A stretch of DNA of 64,000 nt from Shimazuella soli (GTDB lineage: Bacteria > Bacillota > Bacilli > Thermoactinomycetales > Thermoactinomycetaceae). The position numbers were made by a program, and so were the translations under genes. Location: contig NZ_JAKWBN010000006.1 in assembly GCF_022511585.1 (NCBI RefSeq), positions 62,001 to 126,000 on the forward strand. The letters run 5' to 3'. How positions within the stretch are numbered: position 1 is the stretch's first letter; the number at the start of each line of letters is the position of its first letter. Below are positions 15,262-25,580 of this stretch, piece by piece. Below the pieces are notes generated by a model. It saw nothing but the letters and a program-made list of their open reading frames with translations. It did no database searches and was not told where the DNA came from.

Positions 15262-17703
15262 ATGATGTTTGGACGATTTACCGAACGAGCACAAAAAGTT
15301 CTTTCTTTAGCACAAGAAGAAGCAGTTCGTCTTGGTCATACCAATATCGGTACGGAACATATTCTTTTGGGTCTAATCCGTGAAGGCGACGGCATTGCAG
15401 CTAAAGCATTGGTTGCACTAGGGCTTGGCATGGAAAAAATTCAAAAAGAAGTGGAAACCCTAATCGGACGTGGAAGCGGTCAACCTACGAGTATTGCTTA
15501 CACACCAAGAGCGAAAAAAGTAATCGAGTTGTCTATGGATGAAGCTCGTAAACTCGGTCATACGTATGTCGGAACCGAACATATTCTCCTCGGCTTGATC
15601 CGAGAAGGAGAGGGAGTTGCTGCAAGAGTACTTAACAACCTTGGTGTTAGTTTGAACAAAGCACGTGGTCAAGTTTTACAATTACTTGGGAGTTCAGAGA
15701 CCGTTTCATCTCATCAAGGAGGGACACAAATGAGCGCCAATACACCTACATTGGACAGTTTGGCTCGTGATTTGACCCAATCCGCTAGAGAGAGCAACCT
15801 AGACCCAGTAATCGGCAGAAGCAAAGAGATTGAGCGTGTGATCCAAGTGCTGTCTCGTCGAACCAAGAACAATCCTGTACTCATCGGGGAGCCTGGAGTG
15901 GGGAAAACAGCTGTTGCAGAAGGCTTGGCTCAGCGCATCGTTGAAGGAGATATCCCTGAAACACTCCGTGGCAAACGGGTGATGACACTTGATATGGGTA
16001 CAGTAGTAGCAGGAACGAAATATCGCGGGGAATTTGAGGATCGTCTCAAAAAAATCATGGATGAAATTCGTCAGGCAGGCAATATTATACTCTTTATCGA
16101 CGAACTGCACACTCTGATTGGAGCTGGTGGAGCAGAAGGGGCAATTGATGCATCCAATATCTTAAAACCAGCATTGGCACGTGGAGAACTTCAATGTGTA
16201 GGTGCAACTACACTTGATGAATACCGTAAATATATTGAAAAAGATGCTGCATTAGAGCGCCGTTTCCAACCCATCACCGTTGATGAGCCTTCTAAAGAAG
16301 AAGCCATCCTTATTCTCCAAGGACTTCGTGATCGTTATGAAGCTCACCACCGTGTGAAAATCACCGATGAAGCGATTAAACAAGCTGTTAAACTTTCGGA
16401 TCGCTATATTACGGACCGTTATCTGCCAGATAAAGCAATTGATCTGATTGACGAAGCAGCTTCTAAAGTCAGACTTTCTTCCTATACCGTTCCCCCAGAG
16501 TTAAAAGAATTGGAACAACGGATGGAAGAAGTGAAGAAAGAAAAAGATGCTGCAGTTCAGAGTCAGGAGTTTGAAAAAGCAGCTTCCCTTCGGGATAAAG
16601 AACAAAAACTTCGTGAAGAATTAGAGACAACTCGAAATCGTTGGAGACAAGATCAAGGAAAAACAGATTCAGCTGTAACAGCAGAAGATGTTGCAGATGT
16701 TGTGGCAAACTGGACTGGTATACCAGTAGTAAAACTGGCAGAAGAAGAGACAGAAAGATTACTCAAAATGGAAGACATCCTGCACAATCGAGTAATCGGT
16801 CAAGAAGAAGCAGTAGTTTCCGTAGCGCGTGCTATTCGTCGTGCTCGTGCAGGCTTAAAAGACCCTAAACGTCCAATTGGTTCTTTTATCTTCCTAGGAC
16901 CTACAGGAGTAGGGAAGACCGAGCTTGCTCGCGCACTGGCAGAATCGATGTTCGGTGACGAAGATGCTATGATTCGGATTGATATGTCCGAGTATATGGA
17001 GAAACATTCGACTAGCCGTCTCGTTGGATCTCCTCCAGGGTATGTAGGTTATGATGAAGGTGGACAGTTGACAGAGAAAGTTCGCCGTAAACCATATTCT
17101 GTAGTACTCTTTGATGAAATTGAAAAAGCGCATCCAGAAGTATTCAATGTGTTACTTCAAGTTCTAGAAGATGGTCGTTTAACCGACAGCAAAGGTCGTA
17201 CTGTCGACTTCCGCAATACCATTATCATTATGACATCAAATGTTGGTGCATCCACAATCGGAAAAAATACAAAACTCGGTTTTACCATTGGAGACAATAG
17301 TAAAGATGAGTATGAACGAATGAAACAAAATGTGATGGAAGAATTGAAAAAAAGCTTCCGTCCTGAGTTTTTAAACAGGATCGATGATGTGATTGTATTT
17401 CATTCCTTGAAAGAAGAACATCTAAGTGAGATTGTAAGCTTGATGTCTGAAGAACTAAGAAAACGTCTTGCAGAGCAAAATATTCATGTAGAGATGACTC
17501 CTGAAGCAACAAAGCATTTAGCAAAAGAAGGTTTTGATCCTGCATATGGAGCACGTCCACTACGTCGTGCTATCCAAAAGCATGTGGAAGATAGACTTTC
17601 AGAGGAATTGTTAAAAGGGAACATTGTTCGTGGAGATAAAGTAACGATCGATCTGAAAGATGGAGAATTAGTCGTAGAAAAAGCAAATGTTAGTACAACG
17701 TAA
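15262..17703 (+). CDS. clpC: ClpC, AAA+ unfoldase of the ClpCP protease
   Basis: The 813-residue protein has two N-terminal Clp repeats ([16 protein letters not shown] and [16 protein letters not shown]), AAA module 1 with Walker [10 protein letters not shown] and Walker B FIDELH, a UVR-bearing middle domain ([13 protein letters not shown]) that binds McsA/MecA, and AAA module 2 with Walker [10 protein letters not shown]. It unfolds arginine-phosphorylated and adaptor-bound substrates for ClpP, which lies elsewhere. RBS GAGGTGAAG. It is the last gene of the operon; a terminator follows. Confidence 0.98.
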   Translation: MMFGRFTERAQKVLSLAQEEAVRLGHTNIGTEHILLGLIREGDGIAAKALVALGLGMEKIQKEVETLIGRGSGQPTSIAYTPRAKKVIELSMDEARKLGHTYVGTEHILLGLIREGEGVAARVLNNLGVSLNKARGQVLQLLGSSETVSSHQGGTQMSANTPTLDSLARDLTQSARESNLDPVIGRSKEIERVIQVLSRRTKNNPVLIGEPGVGKTAVAEGLAQRIVEGDIPETLRGKRVMTLDMGTVVAGTKYRGEFEDRLKKIMDEIRQAGNIILFIDELHTLIGAGGAEGAIDASNILKPALARGELQCVGATTLDEYRKYIEKDAALERRFQPITVDEPSKEEAILILQGLRDRYEAHHRVKITDEAIKQAVKLSDRYITDRYLPDKAIDLIDEAASKVRLSSYTVPPELKELEQRMEEVKKEKDAAVQSQEFEKAASLRDKEQKLREELETTRNRWRQDQGKTDSAVTAEDVADVVANWTGIPVVKLAEEETERLLKMEDILHNRVIGQEEAVVSVARAIRRARAGLKDPKRPIGSFIFLGPTGVGKTELARALAESMFGDEDAMIRIDMSEYMEKHSTSRLVGSPPGYVGYDEGGQLTEKVRRKPYSVVLFDEIEKAHPEVFNVLLQVLEDGRLTDSKGRTVDFRNTIIIMTSNVGASTIGKNTKLGFTIGDNSKDEYERMKQNVMEELKKSFRPEFLNRIDDVIVFHSLKEEHLSEIVSLMSEELRKRLAEQNIHVEMTPEATKHLAKEGFDPAYGARPLRRAIQKHVEDRLSEELLKGNIVRGDKVTIDLKDGELVVEKANVSTT

Positions 17704-17731
17704 AAAAAGCGGCGAAAAGCCGCTTTTTTCT
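17703..17731 (+). terminator. Terminator of the ctsR-clpC operon
   Basis: AAAAAAGCGGC / GCCGCTTTTTT with a GAAAA loop, directly after the clpC stop. Confidence 0.95.
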
Positions 17732-17814
17732 TTAGAAGAGAGATTGCTGAAAATCAACGGTAGATATGGTAGATTTAAAAGAGAATCATACTTTTAATAA
17801 TGATAGTATTTTTA

Positions 17815-18102
17815 TTATAAATATATATCTGCAAATTTAGGATCATATTTCGCTGGATCAAATTCTATTAATTCATATGTAGCCAAGTCGAGGGAATGGA
17901 ATGGATCCTTTGCAATAATAGCTTCTACTTCGGATCGATCAGAGGTAGCAAATACAATTACTCCACCAGTTTGATCTGCTTTTCGTCCTGAAACGATTAA
18001 TTTGCCAGTCGCATATAGCGTGTCTAAATAATCGCGGTGGGCTTGAACATGACTATTTATCACATCGATTGGTCTTTGGTAGTGTAAATGTGCAATAAAC
18101 AT
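17815..18102 (-). CDS. YciI-like protein
   Basis: The 95-residue protein fits the YciI family: N-terminal MFIAHLHY, the H-x3-L helix (SHVQAHRDYLDTL), GRKADQTGGVIVF and the DPF motif (AKDPFHS) with the conserved His/Asp pair. Members are small ferredoxin-like enzymes or subunits of poorly known function. It stands alone on the minus strand between clpC and radA with the AGGAGG site AAAGGAGGAATG before its start. Confidence 0.85.
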   Translation of the reverse strand: MFIAHLHYQRPIDVINSHVQAHRDYLDTLYATGKLIVSGRKADQTGGVIVFATSDRSEVEAIIAKDPFHSLDLATYELIEFDPAKYDPKFADIYL

Positions 18103-18219
18103 TTTTCATTCCTCCTTTGGTCTATATTTATAGTTTATCTCACTCCTCGTAATTTTTAAAAGCATCATGTGTTTGGTGTTATAATGATTAACAAAAGCTG
18201 GGACAAGGAATGAATAAAT

Positions 18220-19593
18220 GTGGCTAAAAGCAAGAGTGTATTTGTGTGCGGGGAATGTGGTTATGAATTACCAAAGTGGATGGGGCGTTGTCCGGGTTGT
18301 GGTGTATGGAATAGTCTCGTTGAGGAAAAAGTGATAACAGGTGGAAACAAGCAAACGAAGAGTAGAGAGAGCCGAAAGGCAAAAGAAAAGGCTGTTCCCA
18401 TTACGAAAGTAGAGAAGTTAGAAACACCTCGTTATGATACTCGCATGAGAGAGTTAAATAGGGTATTAGGAGGTGGATTGGTTCCAGGGTCAATGGTGCT
18501 GGTGGGAGGCGACCCAGGCATTGGGAAGTCTACTCTGTTGTTACAGTCTACGCATCTTTTAGCCGATGGCGGCATGCCAGTTTTGTATGTTTCTGGTGAG
18601 GAATCGATGGAACAGATTCGACTTCGAGCTGAAAGATTGGAAGCATTGTCAGATCAATTACTCATAGCTGCGGAAACAGATCTACTTGCTATTGAAGCAC
18701 TGGTAGATGAGAATTCCCCAAAATTGGTTGTGATTGATTCCATTCAAACGATGTATCATCCAGAAATCACTTCTGCACCTGGAAGTGTTTCGCAAGTGAG
18801 AGAATGTACAAGCCAGTTGATGCGGCTAGCGAAAGAAAAGCGAGTTACTATTATTATTGTTGGGCATGTGACCAAAGCAGGGGCGCTTGCTGGACCGAGA
18901 ATGTTGGAACATATGGTAGATTCTGTTCTCTATTTTGAAGGAGAGAGACATCATACATACCGGGTGCTGCGAGCTGTAAAAAACCGTTTTGGATCTACTA
19001 ATGAGATTGGTGTTTTTGAGATGAAAGAGACAGGACTGGTGGAAGTAGGAAATCCTTCAGAATTATTTTTAGCAGGACGTCCTGTAGGGGTACCTGGTAC
19101 GGCAGTGGCAGCAAGTATTGAAGGGACAAGGCCAGTGTTAGTAGAACTACAGGCACTAGTTACACCTACGAGCAATGCAATTCCAAAAAGGATGGCAACA
19201 GGTGTTGATCATCATCGCGTAAGCATGATGTTGGCAGTGCTCGAAAAAAGATTAGGTTTCTCGCTTCATCAGCAAGATGTATTTTTAAATGTTGTCGGCG
19301 GGGTGAAACTGGATGAACCTGCGATTGATTTAGCGATTGCTTTAAGTCTTGCTTCTAGTTTTCGTGATCGCCCAATAGGGGTTGATTATTTATTTATTGG
19401 GGAGATTGGCTTGACAGGGGAAGTACGAGGCGTCAGTCGAATTGAACAACGAGTTGCCGAGGCATGGCAAATGGGCTTTTCAAATGTTATTATTCCAGAA
19501 AAAAACATGCGTGGATGGAATCCACCAGAAGGAATTGTACGAATTGGAGTCAAAACATTGAAAGAAGCATTGGAAGTCGCATTGGGAGGGTAA
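18220..19593 (+). CDS. radA: RadA/Sms, DNA repair and recombination ATPase
   Basis: The 457-residue protein has an N-terminal C4 zinc finger (CGECGYELPKWMGRCPGCG), a RecA-like ATPase with Walker A GGDPGIGKST and Walker B LVVIDSIQT, the RadA-specific KNRFGS motif, and a C-terminal Lon-like domain (VNVVGG..LDEPAIDLA). It helps branch migration of recombination intermediates. GTG start at 18220 after CAAGGAA. It is followed 5 bases later by disA, the usual Bacillus pair. Confidence 0.97.
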   Translation: MAKSKSVFVCGECGYELPKWMGRCPGCGVWNSLVEEKVITGGNKQTKSRESRKAKEKAVPITKVEKLETPRYDTRMRELNRVLGGGLVPGSMVLVGGDPGIGKSTLLLQSTHLLADGGMPVLYVSGEESMEQIRLRAERLEALSDQLLIAAETDLLAIEALVDENSPKLVVIDSIQTMYHPEITSAPGSVSQVRECTSQLMRLAKEKRVTIIIVGHVTKAGALAGPRMLEHMVDSVLYFEGERHHTYRVLRAVKNRFGSTNEIGVFEMKETGLVEVGNPSELFLAGRPVGVPGTAVAASIEGTRPVLVELQALVTPTSNAIPKRMATGVDHHRVSMMLAVLEKRLGFSLHQQDVFLNVVGGVKLDEPAIDLAIALSLASSFRDRPIGVDYLFIGEIGLTGEVRGVSRIEQRVAEAWQMGFSNVIIPEKNMRGWNPPEGIVRIGVKTLKEALEVALGG

Positions 19594-19598
19594 ATAAG

Positions 19599-20672
19599 TT
19601 GCGAGAGGAAAAAACAGCACATATTGATGATATGTTAACGCTAATAGCACCAGGTACTGCTTTTCGTGAAGGTTTGGATAATATATTAGGTGCGAAAACT
19701 GGTGCTCTCATTGTGATGGGTTATGATAATGCAGTTGCAGATATTGTAGATGGTGGTTTTCATATTGATTGTCCATTTTCATCTGCATTTTTATATGAAT
19801 TAGCAAAGATGGATGGTGCGATTATTTTATCCAATGATGGAAAACGTATTTTGTATGCGAACGCGCAACTCGTCCCCAGTGCTACACTCCCCTCTACCGA
19901 AACGGGAATTCGTCACCGAACAGCACAACGAACTGCCAGACAAACTGGTAAGTTGGTCGTGTCCATTTCTCAACGTCGTAATACCATCACATTGTATAGA
20001 GGAACCGTACGCTATTCATTAAAAGATATTCGCGTCATTCTAACAAAAGCAAATCAAGCTGTACAGACATTAGAAAAATATAAATCTGTTTTAGATCAAG
20101 CCACAACCAATTTAAGCGCTCTGGAGTTTGAAGAATTAGTTACATTAGATGAAGTGACTAATGTCCTGCAACGGATGGAGATGGTTCTTCGGGTAAAGCG
20201 TGAAATTGATAGTTATATCCATGAATTAGGAATAGAAGGCAGACTCATTCGCATGCAATTAGATGAACTGATGGGAAATATGGAACAGGAAGCGTATTTA
20301 CTTGTAAAAGACTATGCCATTGATCAAGAACAGTATCACCCGAAAAATGTTTTTGGCTCTCTCAAACAATTAACAGCAGATGAGTTATTAGATCACCAAG
20401 TAGTCGCTAAACTGCTCGGTTATACAGGTCCACTCAATTTGCAAGAAGAATCTGTATCTGCTAAAGGGTATCGGATATTGGGCAAAATCCCTCGCATTCC
20501 TAATACGGTAATACAAAAATTAGTAGAGCGATTTGAAGTGTTGCCGCAAATTATATTGGCAACAATGGAAGAGTTAGACGAGGTAGAAGGAATTGGGGCT
20601 GTCCGAGCAAAAGCTGTACAAGACGGTTTAAAGCGAATCCGCAGTCAGGTGTTTATTGATCGTCACCTATGA
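19599..20672 (+). CDS. disA: DisA, DNA-integrity-scanning diadenylate cyclase
   Basis: The 357-residue protein makes c-di-AMP and pauses on branched DNA. The DAC domain (about 1-145) has DGAI and GIRHRTAQR, the two active-site motifs; a helical spine follows, and a C-terminal helix-hairpin-helix domain (LDEVEGIGAVRAKAVQ) binds DNA junctions. The TTG start at 19599 is 8 bases after GGGAGGG and immediately follows radA. A longer frame starting inside radA is rejected. Confidence 0.96.
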   Translation: MREEKTAHIDDMLTLIAPGTAFREGLDNILGAKTGALIVMGYDNAVADIVDGGFHIDCPFSSAFLYELAKMDGAIILSNDGKRILYANAQLVPSATLPSTETGIRHRTAQRTARQTGKLVVSISQRRNTITLYRGTVRYSLKDIRVILTKANQAVQTLEKYKSVLDQATTNLSALEFEELVTLDEVTNVLQRMEMVLRVKREIDSYIHELGIEGRLIRMQLDELMGNMEQEAYLLVKDYAIDQEQYHPKNVFGSLKQLTADELLDHQVVAKLLGYTGPLNLQEESVSAKGYRILGKIPRIPNTVIQKLVERFEVLPQIILATMEELDEVEGIGAVRAKAVQDGLKRIRSQVFIDRHL

Positions 20673-20970
20673 GTCATATAGGTTTGTATTTAAAATTGAA
20701 TATTTTGGTGAATGACAATTTTAGTTGTGATAAAATGTCTTTATGTATGAGAGAAAGGGACAAGATGTTTTGCCAATCCTCATACATGAGATATATTTTA
20801 GAGACCAAAGTTATTGGTATAAGCTTGTTTCATCTCATTTATCTATATACTTTAATCAAATGCTCTATTGAATTAAGTTTACTATTACTAGTAGAAATAG
20901 CAGTTATAAAAAAGCTCGAGTAGTGGGAAGCATAAATTCCCAACTCCAAATTTAAGAAAAGGAGGTGAAA
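20673..20970. other. AT-rich spacer between disA and pssA with inverted repeats
   Basis: No gene with a credible start lies here. There is a perfect 9-bp inverted repeat (ATGTATGAG 20743-20751, CTCATACAT 20779-20787) and a small hairpin GGGAA / TTCCC near 20927-20943. A TAAAAT at 20731 is a possible -10 box, but no good -35 fits. A strong SD-like AAAAGGAGG at 20957-20965 has no well-placed start codon. Confidence 0.4.
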
Positions 20971-20971
20971 T

Positions 20972-21069
20972 CCTGCTACTTTAGGAAGATGTCTTTTTCT
21001 CTAAGGAATGAACTTTTTGATTTGGTGTTTATTTTGAAAAGACATTTTTCTTTGTTTTATAGTAGCAGG
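20972..21069 (+). promoter_or_regulatory. Long nested inverted repeat in front of pssA
   Basis: CCTGCTACT (20972-20980) is the exact reverse complement of AGTAGCAGG (21061-21069). Inside it, ATGTCTTTTTC (20989-20999) pairs with GAAAAGACAT (21036-21045). The outer right arm ends 4 bases before the pssA ATG and contains its only SD-like sequence (GCAGG), so folding could hide the ribosome site. Confidence 0.5.
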
Positions 21070-21073
21070 CGTT

Positions 21074-21778
21074 ATGTTTGCAAGAGTTTTACCCAGTCTA
21101 TTTACAGTGGGGAATTTATTTTTAGGAATCATGGCTATTTTATTAGCGATGAATACTCACTGGGAATATGCAGCTATCATGGTTATTATCGGTATGTTGC
21201 TAGATGGTTTAGATGGTAAAGTAGCTCGTATGTTAAACACACAGAGTGAATTTGGTAGAGAACTGGACTCATTATCTGATGTTATAACTTTCGGGGTTGC
21301 CCCAGCAATTATTATGTATGTTTCTGTTTTAAATGGTTTTGGAGCCCAAGGATGGTTTATAACTGCGATATTCCCTATTTGTGGAGCGCTTAGACTTGCG
21401 CGTTTTAATGTTCAGACGGGACCGAAAGGGTATTTTATCGGTTTGCCAATTACTGCAGCAGGTGGAATACTGGCTACCATGGCGCTGTATGATAAGTATG
21501 TAGGGAATCACTATATTATGGTGATCGGGATGTTATTTTTATCTTACTTGATGGTGAGTCAAATCAAGTATCCAGCATTTAAGAAAATGAAAACGCCAAA
21601 AGCTTTTCTATGGATTTCTGCTATTTTTGTTGTTGCGATTGCAATCGCTGCGATTTTTTATCCAGCAGAATTACCACTCGTTATCTTTGTACCACTTGCC
21701 TTTTATGCTCTTTATGGATTGAAAAAATCAATCACGAAGAAACGGGAAAACAAAAATGAAGAGCCTATCGAAGATTAG
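21074..21778 (+). CDS. pssA: CDP-diacylglycerol-serine O-phosphatidyltransferase
   Basis: The 234-residue membrane enzyme makes phosphatidylserine from CDP-diacylglycerol and serine. It carries the CDP-alcohol phosphotransferase motif D-G-x2-A-R-x8-G-x3-D-x3-D (from DGLDGKVAR to ELDSLSD) and about seven hydrophobic helices. The N-terminal LPSLFTVGNLFLG is typical of PssA. The ribosome site is weak and may lie in the stem described just upstream. No psd gene is nearby. A terminator follows. Confidence 0.93.
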   Translation: MFARVLPSLFTVGNLFLGIMAILLAMNTHWEYAAIMVIIGMLLDGLDGKVARMLNTQSEFGRELDSLSDVITFGVAPAIIMYVSVLNGFGAQGWFITAIFPICGALRLARFNVQTGPKGYFIGLPITAAGGILATMALYDKYVGNHYIMVIGMLFLSYLMVSQIKYPAFKKMKTPKAFLWISAIFVVAIAIAAIFYPAELPLVIFVPLAFYALYGLKKSITKKRENKNEEPIED

Positions 21779-21784
21779 GTTATT

Positions 21785-21816
21785 AGCTTGTCGACCTCTA
21801 TGTCGACAAGCTTTTC
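21785..21816 (+). terminator. Terminator after pssA
   Basis: AGCTTGTCGAC / GTCGACAAGCT 11-bp stem with a CTCTAT loop and a T-rich tail. Confidence 0.92.
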
Positions 21817-22067
21817 TATTTGTAAACTAACTTTCATAGTGGTCTCCATAATATCTCCATGATTGTCTGCTAAAATAAACGGGACTCTTAGTATTTGAGC
21901 TCTCCTGTTTGGGGAAATTACTTTAGAATAGAGGTTGAACTGAAGTCTATATGTTTACAAATGACTTACAGATTAGAATGCAAATCGTTTTTGGTATCTA
22001 ATTTAGTGTTTTTTATGGAGTTATAGGAAAGGTCCCTTTTCCTTGTAAAGAAATCATAAAAAAGTCG

Positions 22068-22096
22068 TTGACGCATTCTAATTAGTGTGCTAATAT
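22068..22096 (+). promoter_or_regulatory. SigA promoter of carD
   Basis: TTGACG (22068-22073), exactly 17 bases, TAATAT (22091-22096). The stretch from 21817 to here is AT-rich with no gene or clear structure. Confidence 0.8.
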
Positions 22097-22174
22097 GTTT
22101 TATTTGTTTCGATTTGACATAAGACCCGCTTTGTGATATCTTGGAAATAGACATTGTCTTTGGAGGTGGCCCAA

Positions 22175-22666
22175 TTGTTCAACATAGGTGACAAGGTGGT
22201 TTACCCAATGCATGGAGCCGGAGTTATTGAGTCAATCGAAGAGAGAGAAATTTTGGGTGAACGTCAACAATATTATATTATGCGTATGCCGATTGGGGAT
22301 ATGAAGGTGATGGTACCACTTAAAAATGTGGATTCCATCGGTTTGCGTGAAGTAATTGATGATAACACCGTAGAGCTCGTCCTGCAACGTATGAGACAGT
22401 TTGAAGATGATGACACAACAAACTGGAACAGAAGGTTCCGCGCAAATTTAGATAAAATGAAGACAGGAGACATCTATGATGTTGCTGAAGTTGTCCGTTC
22501 TCTTATGAAAAGAGATGGCGAAAAAGGTTTGTCTACTGGCGAACGAAAAATGCTGGACAATGCAAAGCAAATATTGATCAGTGAGTTTGTTCTTGCAAAA
22601 GATCTAGAAGAAGAACAGGCCTTTGAACTAATAGATGGAGCGATGACCAGTCAAGAGCAGCAATAA
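22175..22666 (+). CDS. carD: CarD family transcription factor
   Basis: The 163-residue protein has an N-terminal RNA polymerase-interacting Tudor-like domain (MFNIGDKVVYPMHGAGVI, then MKVMVPLKNVDSIGLR) and a helical C-terminal domain. CarD proteins bind the RNAP beta subunit and stabilise or tune open complexes, often at rRNA promoters. I start at TTG 22175, 8 bases after GGAGG, which restores the conserved MFxIGDKVVYP N terminus; the upstream TTG at 22154 precedes the ribosome site. In Bacillus the homologue also precedes yacL. Confidence 0.94.
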   Translation: MFNIGDKVVYPMHGAGVIESIEEREILGERQQYYIMRMPIGDMKVMVPLKNVDSIGLREVIDDNTVELVLQRMRQFEDDDTTNWNRRFRANLDKMKTGDIYDVAEVVRSLMKRDGEKGLSTGERKMLDNAKQILISEFVLAKDLEEEQAFELIDGAMTSQEQQ

Positions 22667-22862
22667 AAATTTTTCGTGTCTTTTTCTGAAAAGTATAGAC
22701 TTCGAGTGCTTTTTTCTTTAATGTTAGTCTTCAGGTTCAGACTGTGTCTGAAGAATGAGGAAAGTGTATTTTCAAAAATATTTTTCCTTGGATTGATTAT
22801 TCTGATTACGATTTGTTTATAATGATAACAACTAGAGTTGATAAGAGAGGGGGTGAAGCCCC

Positions 22863-23963
22863 ATGATGAAACGTTTCGTACAACTCGCCTTCGCACTTGC
22901 TGGAGCATCTGCTGGATATTACTTAGGACCAAAGTTGTTCGGGGTGCTTCTCAGGTCTCCTCTTAATTTTGGCGAAGTTCCTGTACCACATTTGATTGGA
23001 GCTATTCTTGGGGCAATCATTCTTTTTGTGGCAGCCATCTGGTTGGCTGACCCTATTGTATCATGGATTAAATGGGTTGAGGAAAGACTAGTAAAGATTC
23101 CTGCGGCAGATGGACTTTTTGGTGCGCTTGGTCTCATCTTTGGACTTATTATTGCTTTCTTAATTCAGCAGCCATTGTCTTCTCTGCCTATTCCCGGGGT
23201 GTCACGAGTATTACCTTTTGTATTATCCGGTTTTCTCGGATATATCGGTTTTCGTGTAGGTTATAAAAAGCGTGATGAACTAATTACTGTTTTTACTTTA
23301 GGAAGACAATCTAGAGAAAAAGCAAAACAAAGAGAAAAACAAGCAGCAGCTATACAAGAACACAAAATTTTAGATACGAGTGTTATCATTGATGGAAGAA
23401 TTGCAGATATTTGCCGAACTGGATTTTTAGAAGGCACACTCGTAATACCTGGTTTTGTATTGGAAGAGTTACAACATATAGCTGATTCTTCGGACTTGTT
23501 GAAACGAAATCGGGGCCGCCGCGGTTTGGATATCTTGAATAAGATTCAAAAGGAACTGGACGTAAAAGTGATGATTTACGAAGGGGATTTTGAAGATATT
23601 CAAGAGGTAGACAGCAAACTAGTGAAGTTGGCGAAAGTACTTGGTGGTAAAGTAGTGACCAATGACTTTAACCTCAATAAAGTTTGTGAACTTCAGGGTG
23701 TGAAAGTATTAAATATCAATGATTTGGCAAATGCAGTGAAACCTGTTGTCTTACCTGGTGAAGAGATTCATGTACAAGTCATCAAAGATGGGAAAGAACA
23801 TGGTCAAGGGGTTGCTTACCTAGATGATGGTACGATGATTGTAATTGAAGGTGGACGTGAGTTTATTGGAGACGAGATTGATGTCTTAGTTACCAGTGTG
23901 CTTCAGACTTCAGCGGGTCGTATGATTTTTGCTAAACCGAAGTTATTAGAACGTGCTTTGTAG
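22863..23963 (+). CDS. yacL: PIN-TRAM membrane protein YacL
   Basis: The 366-residue protein has four N-terminal membrane helices (about 1-145), then a PIN nuclease domain (ILDTSVIIDGRIADI, ELQHIADSSD, GKVVTNDFNLNKVCE) and a C-terminal TRAM RNA-binding domain (GQGVAYLDDGTMIVIEGG). The acidic PIN residues are present, so it may be an active RNase; the substrate is not known. GAGAGGGGGTGA precedes an ATGATG start; a TATAAT lies at 22818-22823. A terminator follows. Confidence 0.92.
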   Translation: MMKRFVQLAFALAGASAGYYLGPKLFGVLLRSPLNFGEVPVPHLIGAILGAIILFVAAIWLADPIVSWIKWVEERLVKIPAADGLFGALGLIFGLIIAFLIQQPLSSLPIPGVSRVLPFVLSGFLGYIGFRVGYKKRDELITVFTLGRQSREKAKQREKQAAAIQEHKILDTSVIIDGRIADICRTGFLEGTLVIPGFVLEELQHIADSSDLLKRNRGRRGLDILNKIQKELDVKVMIYEGDFEDIQEVDSKLVKLAKVLGGKVVTNDFNLNKVCELQGVKVLNINDLANAVKPVVLPGEEIHVQVIKDGKEHGQGVAYLDDGTMIVIEGGREFIGDEIDVLVTSVLQTSAGRMIFAKPKLLERAL

Positions 23964-23992
23964 CCCAGTTAGTATACTGGGCTTGTTTTATG
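23963..23992 (+). terminator. Terminator after yacL
   Basis: AGCCCAGT / ACTGGGCT stem followed by TGTTTT. Confidence 0.85.
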
Positions 23993-24126
23993 TTTTCCAA
24001 AAGTATGGTATCCTCATTTGAGTTACCGTTTTTAATGAATACTTAGCATGTTAAAATAGATGTGAACACCAACTTATAGGTGGAAGTCCTCTTATGCAAA
24101 TTAGTTAGATACAAAAAGGAGTAGGT

Positions 24127-24834
24127 ATGGTGGCGATTGGTGTAGTGATTTTAGCAGCAGGTATTGGCAAACGAATGAACAGCACTACTCCTAAACAGTT
24201 TTTGGAGTTACTTAAAAAGCCGATTTTGATCCATTCATTGGAGGTATTTGAACAGCATCCCTTGATTTCACAGATCAGTGTTGTAACCAATGAAGCTAGC
24301 TATAATCATGTCGAGCATCTTATCCAAAAATACCATTTAAAAAAAGTAAAACGAATTGTGATGGGTGGCAAAGAAAGGCAAAATAGTGTTTATGCTGGAG
24401 TTACAGCAACACCTACAGAATGGGTGCTGGTGCATGATGCGGTGCGCGCTTTTGTGACAGCAGATGAGATAACAACTCTTATTCAAGCAGTGAACGAAAA
24501 CCAGCCAGCGGCAACGCTTGCAGTTCCTGTAAAGGATACAATTAAAAGAGTAAACGAATTTGGGATAGTGGAAGAGACGTTAAACCGCAAAGAATTGTGG
24601 ATTATACAAACCCCTCAAATGTTCGATAGAGAATTGCTGCTAGGGGCACATCAGCGGGCAGAGTCGCAAGATGTATTAGCTACTGATGATGCAATGCTTG
24701 TGGAAATGCTCGGGGACTCAGTAAAAGTGGTTCGAGGAGAATATACAAATATAAAAATAACTACCCCAGATGATATTTTTTTGGGTGAGGCAATATTGGC
24801 CAAGAGAAGGAAAGGTAGCGTACAGACAACATGA
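24127..24834 (+). CDS. ispD: IspD, 2-C-methyl-D-erythritol 4-phosphate cytidylyltransferase
   Basis: The 235-residue protein catalyses CTP-dependent activation in the MEP isoprenoid pathway. The nucleotide-binding loop LAAGIGKRM, the KQFLEL motif, VHDAVRAFV and the C-terminal TTPDDIFL are all seen. AAGGAG sits 5 bases before the ATG. Its last 4 bases overlap ispF (ATGA), so the two are translationally coupled. Confidence 0.96.
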   Translation: MVAIGVVILAAGIGKRMNSTTPKQFLELLKKPILIHSLEVFEQHPLISQISVVTNEASYNHVEHLIQKYHLKKVKRIVMGGKERQNSVYAGVTATPTEWVLVHDAVRAFVTADEITTLIQAVNENQPAATLAVPVKDTIKRVNEFGIVEETLNRKELWIIQTPQMFDRELLLGAHQRAESQDVLATDDAMLVEMLGDSVKVVRGEYTNIKITTPDDIFLGEAILAKRRKGSVQTT

Positions 24835-25310
24835 TTCGATTTGGACAAGGATTTGATGTACATCAACTTGGTGGCGAAGGTCCTTTGATTATAGGAGGTA
24901 TTTCCATTCCTTATGAAAAAGGGTTGATTGGTCACTCTGATGCAGATGTCTTATTACATACGATAACAGATGCAATATTGGGTTCCCTTGCACTTGGGGA
25001 TATTGGCAGGCATTTTCCAGACACAGATATGGCTTACAAAGGTGCAGATAGTGCTGTTTTGCTTCGCAATGTATGGTTGATGGTGAAGGAAAAAGGTTAT
25101 GTTTTAAATAATTTAGATGCTACGATCATTGCACAAAAACCTAAAATGGCTCCTTATATTCCACAAATGATCGAGCGCATCGCCGGGTTGCTGGAAGCTA
25201 AAAAGGATCAAGTAAATATAAAAGCCACTACTACGGAGCAGTTAGGGTTTACAGGAAGAGAAGAAGGAATTGCATCCATGGCTGTGGTGTCATTAGTGTC
25301 AAAATCTTGA
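24831..25310 (+). CDS. ispF: IspF, 2-C-methyl-D-erythritol 2,4-cyclodiphosphate synthase
   Basis: The 159-residue protein catalyses the cyclisation step of the MEP pathway. The metal ligands are D9, H11 (FDVHQL) and H43 (SDADVLLH); [17 protein letters not shown] is the conserved C-terminal signature. Length is normal. The cysteine T-box leader starts directly behind it, where many Bacillales carry gltX instead. Confidence 0.97.
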   Translation: MIRFGQGFDVHQLGGEGPLIIGGISIPYEKGLIGHSDADVLLHTITDAILGSLALGDIGRHFPDTDMAYKGADSAVLLRNVWLMVKEKGYVLNNLDATIIAQKPKMAPYIPQMIERIAGLLEAKKDQVNIKATTTEQLGFTGREEGIASMAVVSLVSKS

Positions 25311-25344
25311 CAAACATATTTAGCTACAACAGAATAGAATGTAA

Positions 25345-25580
25345 TAAAAACGATGATTAGGAAAAGTACAGTAGCTCGACATTCTAGAAAGAAGCTGGTT
25401 GATGCAAAGCTTTATGTCGACTACTTGAAATGCACCTATGAGTGATTATCTGAAAAGACAAGTAGGATAATCCGGTAACTGCCGTTATCAGTCAAAAGTG
25501 GGACTATGTTTTTTCCAAGCAGAGTGGGACCGCGGATTTTTTCCGTCTCTGTAGCATTGCTACAGGGGCGGTTATTTTGT
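25345..25580 (+). ncRNA. Cysteine-specific T-box riboswitch
   Basis: The leader has the T-box sequence AGAGTGGGACCGCGG (25521-25535), which matches the conserved motif that pairs with the tRNA acceptor end. It is followed by a terminator, CCGTCTCTGTAGC / GCTACAGGGGCGG (25543-25571), with a T-rich tail. In stem I, GAAATGCAC places TGC (25431-25433) at the specifier position, a cysteine codon, in agreement with the downstream cysE and cysS. Uncharged tRNA-Cys would stabilise the antiterminator. A TTGACA at 25307-25312, overlapping the ispF stop, is a likely -35 box. Confidence 0.93.

Noticed and set aside
20669-20923. 84-codon ORF after disA
   Set aside because: It overlaps the disA stop, lacks an SD and reads AT-rich spacer with inverted repeats.
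20965-21219. 84-codon ORF overlapping the pssA start in another frame
   Set aside because: The GTG start overlaps the SD itself and the frame is a shadow of pssA; a regulatory uORF is possible but unsupported.
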